A stretch of DNA of 64,000 nucleotides from Cacajao melanocephalus. Taxonomy: Eukaryota > Chordata > Mammalia > Primates > Pitheciidae. The notes under the pieces were generated by a model, which saw nothing but the letters and a program-made list of their open reading frames with translations, was not told the DNA's origin and did not search any database. The stretch covers positions 62,001 through 126,000 of the forward strand of contig CAUYLG010017980.1 in NCBI GenBank assembly GCA_963573385.1. Reading direction: 5' to 3'. This document shows positions 39,939-57,790 of the stretch, piece by piece (position 1 is the first letter of the stretch; every line of letters begins with the position of its first letter). A program made the position numbers and the translations under genes.

Positions 39939-41424
39939 GACAAGGTGAGATGGTTTCAAGACAGTTCTGACAAAGCTAAGAATTCTAACATGGACACAAG
40001 CATGCGGGAGTGATAACTGCAACAAAATAGTTTAGAACATCAATGTTCTGACATTAAAAAGTGACCCTAGTCTACACAAATTAGTAATAACACATTATTT
40101 TTGAAATGAAATTTTATTTAATGAATGCTAACAAGAATTAACTCTCTGTATTTCATTGAAAAAAAGTTTCATCCATTTGAATTCATAAGATGCTTTTCTC
40201 CTTTTTAATTTGTAACTCTAAAAAGATTTTGCAGATAATGAAACTGCTGCCATTGTTATAAATTATCACAAACACAAATTAGTATTGCACTGAGTATTTA
40301 AAAATGAAAAAAAGAAATGTACAAATACCTTTAAAGTATTAAATTATTGAAATAACATTTTTATTTGATTCTAAATGCATGTAAAACTTCATAAAATGTT
40401 ACCTTAAATTATTGTCTACTTGGTTACTTTGAAGGGAAATGTGTGAATAATTAAAATTGCCTATTTTGTTTGTAAGTTATTTTTCTATTGTAGATGATGA
40501 CATTAAATAGGTAGTCTAGTTGTGTGTGTGTGTGTGAATTATTGATACTTGAGAGATTAGAGTCCACTCAAAGACATGAAAGAAACAAACTTTCAGGAAT
40601 TGATGTTAAAATAGTCTGGAAACTCCTAAGACTGATGTTTCTCAAGAATTACTTTTAGCATTTTAAAATTCTGAGCCAATATATCTACACAGAAAAGCAA
40701 TCAGTCTCTGAATTTGGTTCTCTGTGGCCTGATCCTCATTCTGCTTGGTTCAAGAGAACAAATACTTCTTTTGTTGATCCAGATGGATTTGTATGAGTGA
40801 ACCAGAGCACTTTTTTTTTTCCTTAGGACAATCCCAGTGTTAGAAAAGCTTGGCTTCGTTTTTAGTTTTTAGAAGTTTTCTACTTGGTAATGCCTTGTTA
40901 TGCATGGGTGGGATGATTTTTCTTGCTGCAGTTGAGACTCCAGAAAAGGTTCAATGTGCAGTATTTTCAGCTCACTGGGGACTAAACAGAAAAAAAGGCC
41001 ATTATTTCCTTGCTTATCAAAGAGTCATTTATCTAGTATCTCTTGTATTAGGATCACAATACAGAAAGGGGAAATAAATAAGGCCTGTGTTTGCCAACAT
41101 ATATTCGTATGTACTAAACTTTATGAATTGTGCTCTTAGAGTTTTATAGCAATTGTTTGGGTTTATATTTTAAAAATTTAATAAGGTTATTTTCCGATTA
41201 CCCCACATCTACTTCAAAAATAAAGAAAGGGAGAGGGAGGTACAGGAATAGACCCAGGTAAACTGAAGGGCCATTGCAGTCTGCGGGTGAGGTAGGATAC
41301 AGGCTGATAATCTCCATGCTCCCTGAGGTCAGCCTGCACAGATCAGAATGATACTATAAAGAGAAAGTGGTGATGATGGCAACAGTAATAATGATAATGA
41401 TGATAATAGTAGTTATTGTAATGG
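39939..41424. other. Unique AT-rich DNA
   Basis: No gene recognised. A (TG)7 run is at 40523-40537 and an imperfect GAT/AAT run at 41368-41410. The 40850-41077 plus frame has a hydrophobic start but no recognisable family. Confidence 0.5.
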
Positions 41425-41640
41425 TTTTAATTTCCTGATTGTTTCTATGTGCTGAGATTTATTTACTTCATGTGGATTTTCATAGTGATCCTCATGATAA
41501 ATATGTGAAAAACATATTGATTCCTCTATTTTATAATTTTTGTAACAGATGTATAGAGATGTTAAATAATCTGAATGAGGTCACACAGTTAAAAGAGGCA
41601 AAGCAGGATGTGCACTCCTATAGCTATGTTATGCTCTGCT
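41425..41640 (-). repeat. MIR SINE
   Basis: Reverse-complement MIR: 'tagtgatcctcatgataaatatg', 'tgtatagagatgttaaataatctgaatgaggtcacacagttaaaagaggcaaagcagg', 'tatgttatgctctgctga'. Confidence 0.72.
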
Positions 41641-42982
41641 GAATAGATTTCATGTGATGGCTCTGAGTCATTCAGAAAATGTTAAATTGTTTGCAACCCT
41701 TTTTGGTTAAGAAGATAGAGAAAATTGTAGTATGCTTAGAGGAATAAATGTCAACTTATTCAGAATCACTCATTCTCTTTTATCTAAATGCAAGTGCCTG
41801 TGAGGGACAACTAAACAAGGCCGTGTGACAAACTTCTCAAGGATAGGGAGGAAATGGCAGATGTGTATTTATTATAGGCTTTAGTCAAATCAGCAGGGTC
41901 TGACGAAGGACATTGGGGATGTCTGAGATGAGGGCAGATGATGCAGAAACACTGGGGACTGTTATTGAAAATTTATTTGATGATAGCAAAGCCTTTCAAA
42001 ATTGTCTAAGGGAAAATTTGTTTCAAAAGAAAAAAAAAATCCTGTAACCATAGATAAGTTAGAATAAAATTCAAAAGCAAGAAAGATACTGAAACAGCCA
42101 GGACAACCCTTACCATTAGGTACAGACATGATGAAACTATTTTTTTTCTCCTGTGAATGAGTAATGTCTTGGTAATTAAGAAAAAATTAGCCAATCTATC
42201 AGGTGTCAGTCTCTGTAGACTGGGTGTGCGTATGTCTAGAAAAATACATCATAAAGAAGTCTTGCTATCTCAGACTCAAAAGTGGGGCTAGTTTTCTTTG
42301 ACCTAACTAATTTTTATCAAATTAAAAAATAAACAGTGACCTATTAGATAAAATTTCACGCATGAATATTAGATATATGTGATTGCTAACAATTTGATTG
42401 ACAGACATGTTCAATTGAACAGATCATGAAATGTTAGAAAAAACAGTCAATAAAAGCTAGAACCAAGTCAGCTAGGAATAAATGCTTGCAAATATAGAAA
42501 TGACCAAAAATTAAAAATATTTTTGTAATTGAAAAATGCCTGACTTGAAAAAAATGTGTCTGCAAACTACCTGTCAAAGAAGACTGTAAAGAGAAATAAG
42601 AATCTCAAAGTGAAGTGTGAAATCCATGTGTGAGTTTATAACATCAAAGATTATTAAAAATTGTCAGTTATATTTCTGATGGTTTTATCATTGATGAAGT
42701 GGTATAGGTAACTTAAGATTTAAAAAGTCCCTAGTCAGATGTCCAAGTAAATACCAAAATAATGGCTGAAATAGAACACACAGAAAACAATTTTAAAGTT
42801 CCTAAATATTCATATTTCCTGAATTTTCAAAAAACATTTACTAGACATCTGTTTAATAGCCATAATGTAAATGGTAATTAAAAATGATTTAATGTTCTAG
42901 AATGAAATATAGAAAATTAAAGTCAGCTCTTGAAAATAATTGCATGTTCATTTTTTTCTTTTTGAACATGTTATAGGATCAC
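41641..42982. other. Unique AT-rich DNA
   Basis: No gene or repeat recognised in about 1.3 kb. Confidence 0.5.
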
Positions 42983-43260
42983 TTTTTTTTGAGATGACAT
43001 CTCACTCTGTCACCCAGGCTGGAGTGCAGTGGCTGATCTCAGGTCACTGCAACTTCCGCCACCCAGGCTCAAGCGATTCTCCTGCCTCAGCCTCCCGAGT
43101 TGCTGGGATTATAGGCACATGCCACCATGGCCGACTAATTTTTCTATATTTGTAGAGACAGAGTTTCACCATGTTGATCAGGCTGGTCTCGAACTTCTGA
43201 CCTTGTGATCTACCTACCTTGGCCTCCCAAGGTGCTAGGCATGAGCCACCACGCCCAGCC
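42983..43260 (-). repeat. Alu, minus strand
   Basis: Reverse-orientation Alu with short T run, a few small deletions ('cctcccaaggtgctaggcatgagcc' lacks GGATTACAG) and ending 'cacgcccagcc'. Target duplication unclear (AGGAT on both sides). Confidence 0.93.
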
Positions 43261-46855
<3,595 letters not shown>

Positions 46856-46879
46856 CATGTACTCTAATTTTAAGCCACT

Positions 46880-47380
46880 ATTTATTTAGCAGTACCACCA
46901 TTGAGCCTACTTAAATCCTCTCTTTAAATTCACTGACAAAATTTACAAATTCAACAATTTTTTTTTCTGTTTTTACTCTCTGAACATTTGGCTCTGTCTG
47001 CTGCCTTGTCATTAAAACTATTTCTCCCTTTGCGCATCCTGAAGACTGTGTTTTTCTTAACAGTGGACTCTTCCTGAAACTCTCCACTCCTATTTCTACT
47101 TTATTTGCACTTTATATCTGCTTGGAGACCTCGTGTGCTACTATTAGAGTAATTTTTTATAATACTGCTTTATTGCTTTATCATTGCAACTATGATGCTT
47201 GAAAACCAGGACAAGTTCTAAACAGCACAGTATGGCATCCAAGGACAGCAGCCTTGGCCTAAACTACCTTCCCTGTCAGCTTCTATGCCATCCCAACAGG
47301 GATCTTATGTTCCATCCCAGCTCATTTTCTCACTTTGCTAAAATTGTTCTGATGGTTATAATACTTTCCTTCCATTTCAC
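46880..47380 (+). repeat. Probable decayed L2
   Basis: 'ttttactctctgaacatttggctctgtctgctgcc...ctccactcctatttct' and 'ggcctaaactaccttccctgtcagcttctatgcc' follow L2 order loosely (debris of the LINE ORF and downstream region). High divergence; the region just upstream of the Alu may belong to the same element. Confidence 0.42.
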
Positions 47381-47862
47381 CACCTAAAATTTCCATGATT
47401 GAGAAGAGTTACTTTTATCAGCTACCACAAAACTTTTGCTAGAATTTCCAAGCATCTGTGATGAACAGAAAAATTAAGTCACTCCTGCTTGCTTTGAAAT
47501 ATCTCTTTCCTATGTGGGGAAAGTTAATCTTCATTAACTTCCAGATGAGATATCCACAGCATATTGGTATGTGCTAATGAATATCTAAAGAGTGCCACAA
47601 CTTGGATAGTCTTAGGGATTGTCTAAATGAAAAAAACATATCCTATGTTCAAAAGGATCTCACAGCTATCTTGTCCCTTAGGACATTAAGCCTAGCTTTA
47701 GCTCATATCTGAAAGCTTTAACTAGTATGAGTATGGCAACATTTGTTTTTTTAGATTAAAACACTCCCGATTGTGGGCGCTAACAAGATGTTTTATCAGT
47801 TCTTAAAATCATGGCAAGTTCACTTTATTGTGTTACCAAAATCAGTGACACGTTTAGGTTAG

Positions 47863-47950
47863 AATGTGAAATTCAACTATTTTTCTTGATGTAGTATTTT
47901 TTGCCCAATGTGACATTCAACCATTTTTCTTGATGTAGTATTTCTTACTC
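47863..47950. repeat. 44-bp tandem duplication (two copies)
   Basis: Copies at 47863-47906 and 47907-47950 share AATGTGAAATTCAAC / AATGTGACATTCAAC and TTTTTCTTGATGTAGTATTT, differing at a few positions. Confidence 0.88.
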
Positions 47951-48067
47951 AGTTACAGACTGTGGAAAAGTTCACATTAGGTGAGTTTATAATTACTTTT
48001 TGACTTACTAAATTACTAAACAAAAATCTTATCCATTCCTATTTAAAGGTTTTCAAAAGAGAATAAT

Positions 48068-48415
48068 TGTATTAGCCTATTCTCACACTGATATGAAGAA
48101 ATATCCAAGACTGGGTAATTTATAAAGAAAGGGGGTTTAATTGACAGTTCTACATGGCTGAGAAGGCCTCAGGAAACTCACAATCATGGTGAAAGGCACC
48201 TATTCACAGGGCAGGAAGAGAGAGAATCAGTGCCAACAGGGGGAGTGCCAGATGCTTATAAAACCATCAGATCTCATGAGAACTTACTCACTATCATGAG
48301 AACAGTGTGGGTGGAACTGCTCCTAATTACCTCCACTTGGTCCCACTCTTGACACACGGGGATTATTACAATTCAAAGTGAGATGTGGGCGGGTACACAG
48401 AGCCAAACCATATCA
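48068..48415 (-). mobile_element. THE1 LTR (3' LTR of a minus-strand provirus)
   Basis: A complete THE1-type MaLR LTR of about 348 bases in reverse orientation, from 'tgtattagcctattctcac' to 'gccaaaccatatca'. It joins directly to THE1 internal sequence at 48416, so it is the 3' LTR of the provirus. The last position of the consensus CTGTATTAG is changed to T. Confidence 0.93.
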
Positions 48416-48621
48416 TTCTTCCCCCTGACCACTCCCAAATCTCATGTCCTCACATTTCAAAACAAAATCATGCTTTCTCAAAAGTCCCCCAGAGTTTTAA
48501 CTCATTCCAGCATTAATCCAAGACTCCAAGTTCAAAATCTCATCTGAGACAAGGCAAGTCCCTACTGCCTAGGAGCCTATAAAATTGATAGCAAGTTAGT
48601 TACTTCCTAGACACAATGGGG

Positions 48622-49041
48622 TTACAGGTACTGGGCAAATACACCCATTACAAATGGAGAAGTTGGCCAAGACAAAGGGGGTATAGGCCCCAGGCAAGTC
48701 CAAAATCCAGTAGGGCAGTCATTAAAACTTAAAGTTCCAAAATGATCTCCTTTGACTCCATGTCTCACATCCAGGTCACACTGATTCAAGAGGTGGGTTC
48801 TCACAGCCTTGGGCAGCTCTGCCCCTGTGGCTTTACAGGGTACAGCCCCGCTCTTGGCTTCTTTCATGATCTGGTGTTGAGTGCCTGTGGCTTGTCCAGG
48901 CACATGGTGCAAGATGTTGGTGGATGTACTATTCTGGGGAGTGGAGGATGGTGGCCCTCTTCTCACAGCTCCACTAGCCAGTGCCCCAGTAGGGACTCTG
49001 TGTGGGGGCTCCAACCCCACATCTCCCTTCAGCACTGCCAC
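48622..49041 (-). pseudogene. Residual open frame in THE1 internal DNA
   Basis: A 139-codon open run on the coding strand of the THE1 element. Position and strand fit a remnant of the degenerate MaLR frame. There is no visible protease or nucleic-acid-binding cysteine motif, and neighbouring frames are interrupted, so it is a dead fragment. It may equally be open by chance. Confidence 0.35.
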
Positions 49042-49508
49042 AGCAGAAGTTCTTCATGAGGGCTCCATCCTTGCTGCAGAATTCTGCCTGGACATCCAAG
49101 CATTTCCATAAATCATTTGAAATCTAGGCAGAGATTCCCAAACCTCAATTCTTGACTTCTGTGAACCAACAGTCTCAATACCACATGGAATCTGCCGAGG
49201 CTTTGGGCTTGCACCCTCTGAACCAGTGGCCCAAGCTGTACCTTGCCCTCTTTTAGCCACAGCTGTAGCTAAAGCAGCTGAGACACAGGGCACCATGTCC
49301 TGAGGCTGCACAGAGCAGGGGGGCTCAGGGCCTAGTCCGTTAAATGATATTTCCCTCCTAGGCCTCCAGGCCTGTGATGAAAAGGGCTGCTGGGAAGGCC
49401 TCTTACATGCCCTGGAGACATTCTCTCCATTGTCTTGGTGATTAACATTTATTTCCTCATTAATTATGCAAATTTATGCAGCTGACTTGGATTTCTCACC
49501 AGAAATTA

Positions 49509-49713
49509 CTGTATTAGTCCATTCTCATGCTACTATGAAGAAATACTCTAGACTGTGTAATTTACAAAAAAAAAAAAAACTGGTTTAATTGACTCACAGT
49601 TCCACATGGCTGGGAAAGCCTCAGGAAACTTACAATCATGGTAGAAGGCACCTCTTCACAGGGTGGCAGAAGAGAGAATGAGTGTCAGCAGGAAAATGCC
49701 AGACACTTATAAA
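49509..49713 (-). mobile_element. Half LTR wedged in THE1 internal sequence
   Basis: About 205 bases equal to the 3' half of a THE1/MST LTR in minus orientation ('ctgtattagtccattctcatgc' to 'gccagacacttat'), sitting in the middle of internal sequence that continues on both sides ('ggatttctcaccag' to the left, 'ttttcttttct' and 'catcatcaggctgcaaat' to the right). An A-run of 14 lies at 49566-49579. AAATT occurs at both junctions. Confidence 0.85.
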
Positions 49714-50018
49714 ATTGGTTTTCTTTTCTCTCACATCATCAGGCTGCAAATTTTTCAAACTTTTATGCTCTGCTTCCTCTTGAATGCTTTGCTGCTTAGA
49801 AATTTCTTCTGCCAGATACACTAAATCATCTCTCTCAAGTTCAAAGTTCCATAGATCTCTAGGGCAGGGGCAAAATGCCACCAGTCTCTTTGCTAAAGCT
49901 TATCAAGAGTCACCTTTATTCCCGTTCCCAACACATTTCTCATCTCCATCTGAGACCACCTCAGCCTGGATTTCATTGTCCACATCACTGTCAGCATTTT
50001 GGTCAAAGCCATTCAACA

Positions 50019-50398
50019 ATTCTCGTGGTTTTCCCCATGCTGTTCTTGTGATGGTAAGTGAGTTCTCATGAGAGCTAATGATTTTATAATTGTCTGGCAT
50101 TTTCCTGCTGTCACTCATTCTCTCTCCTTCCACCATGATTGTAGGTTTCCTGAGACATTCCCAGCCATGTGGAATTGCGAGCCAATTAAACCTCTTTCCT
50201 TCTTTAATTACTTGGTCTTGAGTATTTCTTCACAGAAACATGAGAATGGACTAATACAGTAAATTGGTACTGGGAGTAGTGGGGTATTACTGTAAAGATA
50301 CCTGAAAATGTGGAAGCAACTTTGGAAGTAGGTAACAGACAGAGGTTAGAATAGTTTGTAGGGCTCAGAAGAAGACAAGAAAATGTGAGCAAGTTTAG
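50019..50398 (+). mobile_element. Inverted THE1 segment: LTR 3' half plus internal 5' end
   Basis: Plus-strand THE1 LTR from 'gtggttttccccatgctgtt' to 'gaatggactaatacag' (50023-50259), then the internal 5' start 'ggtactgggagtagtggggt' to 'gtgagcaagttt'. The neighbours on both sides are minus-strand pieces of the same element that continue exactly where this one stops. See findings. Confidence 0.88.
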
Positions 50399-50423
50399 AC
50401 TTGGTCCCACCCTTGCCACATGG
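50399..50423 (-). mobile_element. Truncated remnant of the THE1 5' LTR
   Basis: 'acttggtcccacccttgccacatgg' matches the minus-strand LTR segment 'acttggtcccactcttgacacacgg' seen at 48340. The remaining 5' bases of the LTR are missing; non-LTR DNA starts at about 50424. Confidence 0.75.
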
Positions 50424-50656
50424 CCTTTATAAAGCTTAAAGTTTTAATACTTATCCCTTCCTTGTCATCCTATTGTCCTCTGGGTTATAAATTTAAATTC
50501 AAATATATTTTGATGTAGGAGTGAGGCAAAGCCACCCTTGCCACATGGCCTTTATAAAGCTTAAAGTTTTAATACTTATCCCTTCCTTGTCATCCTATTG
50601 TCCTCTGGGTTATAAATTTAAATTCAAATATATTTTGATGTAGGAGTGAGGCAAAG
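50407..50656. repeat. Perfect 125-bp tandem duplication
   Basis: Copies 50407-50531 and 50532-50656 appear identical over all 125 bases. Each unit begins with about 17 bases of THE1 LTR remnant (CCACCCTTGCCACATGG) and continues through flanking unique DNA to GTGAGGCAAAG. The junction shows CC microhomology. Confidence 0.97.
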
Positions 50657-51737
50657 CCTTTAGATACTCCAATAGTGACTATTAGCTTGGTGTCTCTGTC
50701 GCACTAGAGGTCTAACTGACTTCCTTGCATCCTACATAAATTCTATTTTTTAAAAAAAATAACAATTGAGGGTCAGTTTTCCTTGATATAGAATTCCTTT
50801 GGACAGCAAGTCCTCTGACATAAACCCAAGGGTCATTTCTTGAATATTAGGGATCTAATGAAGCATTTCTAGTATGTCCAAAAAAATACCTAGAGCAGAA
50901 ATGTTTGAAATCATTATTTCTCCTGATAGAAACATAATGCAAATACATGACTTAAAAAGCTGGTCCAGTCTGTAAACTGTCTATTATATACACAGAGGAA
51001 AGATTTAAAAAATAATTTTAAAGTCACATTCTCCTTTCTCCCTTGTGCACTTAACTGACTCAGAACGGCTAACACTATCCATTCTGTTCACAGAACATGC
51101 TATTCTCTGCCCAGGACTTGCTGAACAAGCAGAGCTAGCCGGCTACTATCCTACTCTGCTGTCTGATATGTTTGTGCAGTTCTATTACCAGTTGGCTTGT
51201 ATTCTTAGCACAGTGTATTCCCAAACCATTTGTGTCAATTATTATTATAATTACGTAATTTAATTGATAATCTGTGAGTTAATGTAGTATGAATGTGAAA
51301 AGAGAGTTGTTTTCATGATAACTAATTAGAATGCTCTGGAAAGGCTTGATAAAGGTGAATTGCTAAAAATACTGTTTGCCGTCAAATTAAGTGTGAGCAA
51401 GTCAAATATAAACCATTGAAGGGAACATTATTAGAATGTAGATATTTGCTTTTCAGTAACATTTAAAAGTTTGTGCCCTACTTAAAAGACACTATGTAGG
51501 AACTGTATATAATGGTTTATATATATGGTTAAAGAAAGAGAATGGAGAATTGCAACAAGCAAATTCACACATTTTTAAAGAAAAGACCTTGTCCTGCATC
51601 AAAAATATAGCTAATGGGTGTGACTTATTTTTCACATAAAATAAAATATATAAAATATATAATATATATATAACATTTTAAATGTTTATATATATAACAT
51701 TTTAAATACTTTAAAATTATATACATATTTTTATATA

Positions 51738-51807
<70 letters not shown>

Positions 51808-52099
51808 TAAAACATTTTAAATATTTTATTTCCTGCTTTTTTAACCATTCGGCCAGTCACTGTTCTGGATAACATAAGACCCTATGTACTATAAATGCTT
51901 TAGTCCTAGTAATTGTCTTTTGCTGCTTATTTTAGCTTGGAACCACCAAATTCCCACAGTAGAAAGTAGATTCTTTGCTTGGTCAAGCTGAGTTTCCCTA
52001 GCATGCTATATTCTTCTGAATGAAGTTTCTATTATCTTCCCAAAATTCTTTCTCATCTTTTTCACATATATCTGATGGTAGAACATATCTGACTTTCAA
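50657..52099. other. Unique DNA with an AT/TG low-complexity block
   Basis: No gene recognised. The 51620-51830 block is listed separately. 51045-51263 is open on the plus strand without recognisable content. Confidence 0.5.
51625..51830. repeat. AT-rich block with (TG)n and repeated AACATTTTAAAT
   Basis: AT-rich words, a TG run of about 15 units (51744-51772), alternating TA runs, and three occurrences of the word AACATTTTAAAT each preceded by ATATATATA-like DNA (near 51673, 51698 and 51811). Confidence 0.92.
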
Positions 52100-52428
52100 C
52101 TACACTAATCATGTCATAGATTTTATGCCTCTGATTGCACTACTTGGGATTCCATCAGCCTGCCACTCACCTGATCCATCTGCTTTGTCCCCTAACAAAG
52201 TCCTCCTCAAATATTCTCACTCAAATATTCAACTCCTTTGTGTAATCATCCCAGCAGGAAACTCCTTTTGTCTTATGGGAGTAATCACTATTCCTCATAG
52301 AGCAGCATTTGTCACTCTTAGCCAGAGTCTAAGCTTCTTTATGGGGAAAGAGTATGTATTGCTTTTTTATGTATCCTCAAATCCTAGCAAATGCTAGGTA
52401 TTCAGTAATGCGTATAGAATGAAGTAAC
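52100..52428 (+). repeat. L2 3' region
   Basis: 'ctcctcaaatattctcactcaaatattcaactcctttgtgtaa', 'gtctaagcttctttatggggaaagagtatgta', 'tatcctcaaatcctagcaaatgctaggtattcagtaatgcgtatagaatgaa' track the L2 3' consensus to its end. The 125-codon plus frame (52020-52397) over it is incidental. Confidence 0.7.
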
Positions 52429-53074
52429 AGAAGATCAAATTTGTTTTACATTGAAGGTAGAACTAACAACTAGAATCTTTAGAGAGTAAGAACTCCCTCA
52501 GATGCCAGTGAATTCCCTCATCATACTACCTTAAGTTACCTTTCTTCTTTTTTTTCCCACAGATATTCCTGAATTTATTGTCTCAACTTTCATACCTCTT
52601 ATTAATCCTAAGCCCACTATATTTCAATTTCAACCCCTGAAAATTAATGAAGATTCTTAAGAAGATGGTAAACAACCACTGACAAAGAATTCTAGTAGGA
52701 ATTGAACTATCAGATGCTCGATTGGACCAGATTAAATTTAAGGCTCTCTCTTGTCTTGATATTCCGTGAATTACCTTTCAGTAACTCACAAATTTATGGT
52801 GTCCTTCGCATCCCACCATATGGGCTGTCATCTATTCTACTTTGTAGCCATGACTCTCTTGTGGAGCCTCTCTATTATCACCTAATTAGTGATACACAAA
52901 AGAGTGGGTGAAGTACTCATTTACCATCTTACCAGCTTTCTATCAAATATACAGCCAAGGGGATGTGCTCTGTACAATTGAAAATTTGTCCTGGGAGATA
53001 GGTAGGCTTGATTACATATGTCCACATACTATTCTTTGTTGTCAGAGGTTAACAAAATGATATAATAGATAAAA
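52429..53074. other. Unique DNA
   Basis: No gene recognised. A strong pyrimidine tract followed by CCCACAG ends at 52561 and looks like a 3' splice site, but no matching donor or coding frame makes an exon. Confidence 0.45.
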
Positions 53075-53127
53075 TGTGTGTGTGTGTGTGTGTATGTGTG
53101 TGTGTGTGTGTCTGTCTGTGTGTGTTT
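53075..53127 (+). repeat. (TG)n microsatellite
   Basis: About 22 TG units with interruptions TATG, TCTGTCTG. Confidence 0.95.
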
Positions 53128-53946
53128 CTTACTCTGTAACCATAATCTGTGTAAAAGAGAGAACACTGTACTTCTCTATGTGTACTATGTGTAAAGAAAG
53201 TAGCAAAAAAAAAAGGTAATAATAAGATTGAGATAGATGCAAACACTGTGTCACATCCCATTGTTAAATGTATTCAGAAGGTCTGGGGTGAAGATGGTTC
53301 AGTGCACATCTTCTGGTTATAGCTGGGCATGAAAGCTGGCAGCAGTAGATTTGAATCAGGATGAGCAGTTCTGTAGGGCTAAATGGATATGGGAGCAGCA
53401 GGGTCTTGAGACCTCAAATTGAATGCCAATTTCTGTCACAAGTCTGTCACATACTCAAAGATTTCATTACAGTCAAAGAGTAATAAATTTGTTACTGGTG
53501 GGGCATTTAATCGGACTACTAAAAGTTTAGATATTACCTTAGTTCCAGTATTTGCAACAATGAATATTTACTATCCTAATGCCCCATAGATAATTCTGCC
53601 CATTCTGGTCAATGGAAGATAATTTCATTTCTTTGTTGGTTATTTCCCAAAGACATGTTATATAAATACACTCGACCACAAGTAGTTAAAAACTTTGAAG
53701 TCTTGTTTCTTTGTGATTATATGTGGCTGAAAAGCTTATTTCTCTAGAGTTAATGTTGTTGAAAGCAATTTGGTTTAAGAGTCAGCGCAAAAAGTAGAAA
53801 TTTATCCATATGACTTTCTATTGTATTTACAGAAGCAAAGGCACTAAATAAGTTTATGCAGGGCTCTGAAAATTTACTTTGAGCGGCACAAGAAAATATT
53901 TTGGAACAGCGTTCCCAGAAACCTGGTTAATGTTAGCATTGAAAAT
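53128..53946. other. Unique DNA
   Basis: No gene or repeat recognised. Confidence 0.45.
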
Positions 53947-53988
<42 letters not shown>

Positions 53989-54030
53989 GTGAGGGTGGAT
54001 AGTAGGAGGTGAGAGAGAGAGAGAGAGAGA
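53947..54030. repeat. (TG)n(GA)n followed by a second (GA)n
   Basis: TG run 53948-53964 merging into GA run to 53988, a 21-base spacer (GTGAGGGTGGATAGTAGGAG), then another GA run 54010-54030. The same TG-to-GA order as at 26035. Confidence 0.95.
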
Positions 54031-56149
<2,119 letters not shown>

Positions 56150-56779
56150 TATTTTGTTTTTATTAGAGTTGAAAATTGCCTCACTTTTCGTAATAAGGAA
56201 GTTATTTTTCTCTCTAATTATCACTAATTTCTTTCATACGCTTCCATAGAACTGTGAAACACCTTTTAGTACTTTTTTCACAGGGTAAACTATATTAGAT
56301 AATTAACTTAATTTTTTTTTTAAATCAGGAGACATCTGACGTGGAGTCCTCCCAGACTAACTGTATGTAAAATAGATCTTGCACTTGGTCCCTGAGTGTG
56401 CGTTCACACAGACTATGATGTGAGTGGCAGCCACTATGACCAGGCCATGCAACGCAGAAGACCTGTGTTCCCTTGTGCATTGTACCTACTTGTTCCAAAC
56501 CACACTAGTTGCTCTCTCAGCCTGATACATGACTGTTGTCCCGGGTCTTCCCTTTTCCCTTCATTTCTCTCTGCGTTCTATTTCTCATTTCCCAGATTTC
56601 ATGCTTTCCTCTTTCTTGGTTCTCTGCTTCATTCCAGTGGAGCTCTTTCTCAGTAGGTACCAGGAAAACATGCAAGGAATGAAAAGCTTTCAGGTTTGAT
56701 GGTGTCTTTACTTTACTCTCATACTTGCTTGATTGGTTGGTTATAAAATTATAGTTCAAAATATTTTTCCTTAGACTTT

Positions 56780-57790
<1,011 letters not shown>

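Larger units (their letters stand above)
48416..50018 (-). mobile_element. THE1 internal region (minus strand), with LTR wedge
   Basis: Non-LTR part of a THE1 (ERVL-MaLR) element: 'ttcttcccc' next to the LTR, 'ccctcctaggcctccaggcctgtgatg', 'gcatcatcaggctgcaaatttt'-type and 'tgaatgctttgctgcttagaaatttcttctgccagataca' segments in expected order. THE1 internal DNA carries only remnant gag-like reading frames and relied on related ERV-L machinery. Here frames are broken; the open runs at 48622-49041 (139 codons), 49054-49311 and 49636-49881 on the minus strand are residues of it. A foreign LTR piece sits at 49509-49713. The region between this point and 50398 is inverted. Confidence 0.9.

Noticed and set aside
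48742..49059. Plus-strand 105-codon open frame
   Set aside because: Antisense to the THE1 internal region; a by-product of its GC-richer sequence.
52020..52397. Plus-strand 125-codon open frame
   Set aside because: Coincides with an L2 3' region, which is non-coding.
52540..52680. Strong acceptor-like tract followed by CACAG
   Set aside because: No reading frame, donor or partner exon to support it.
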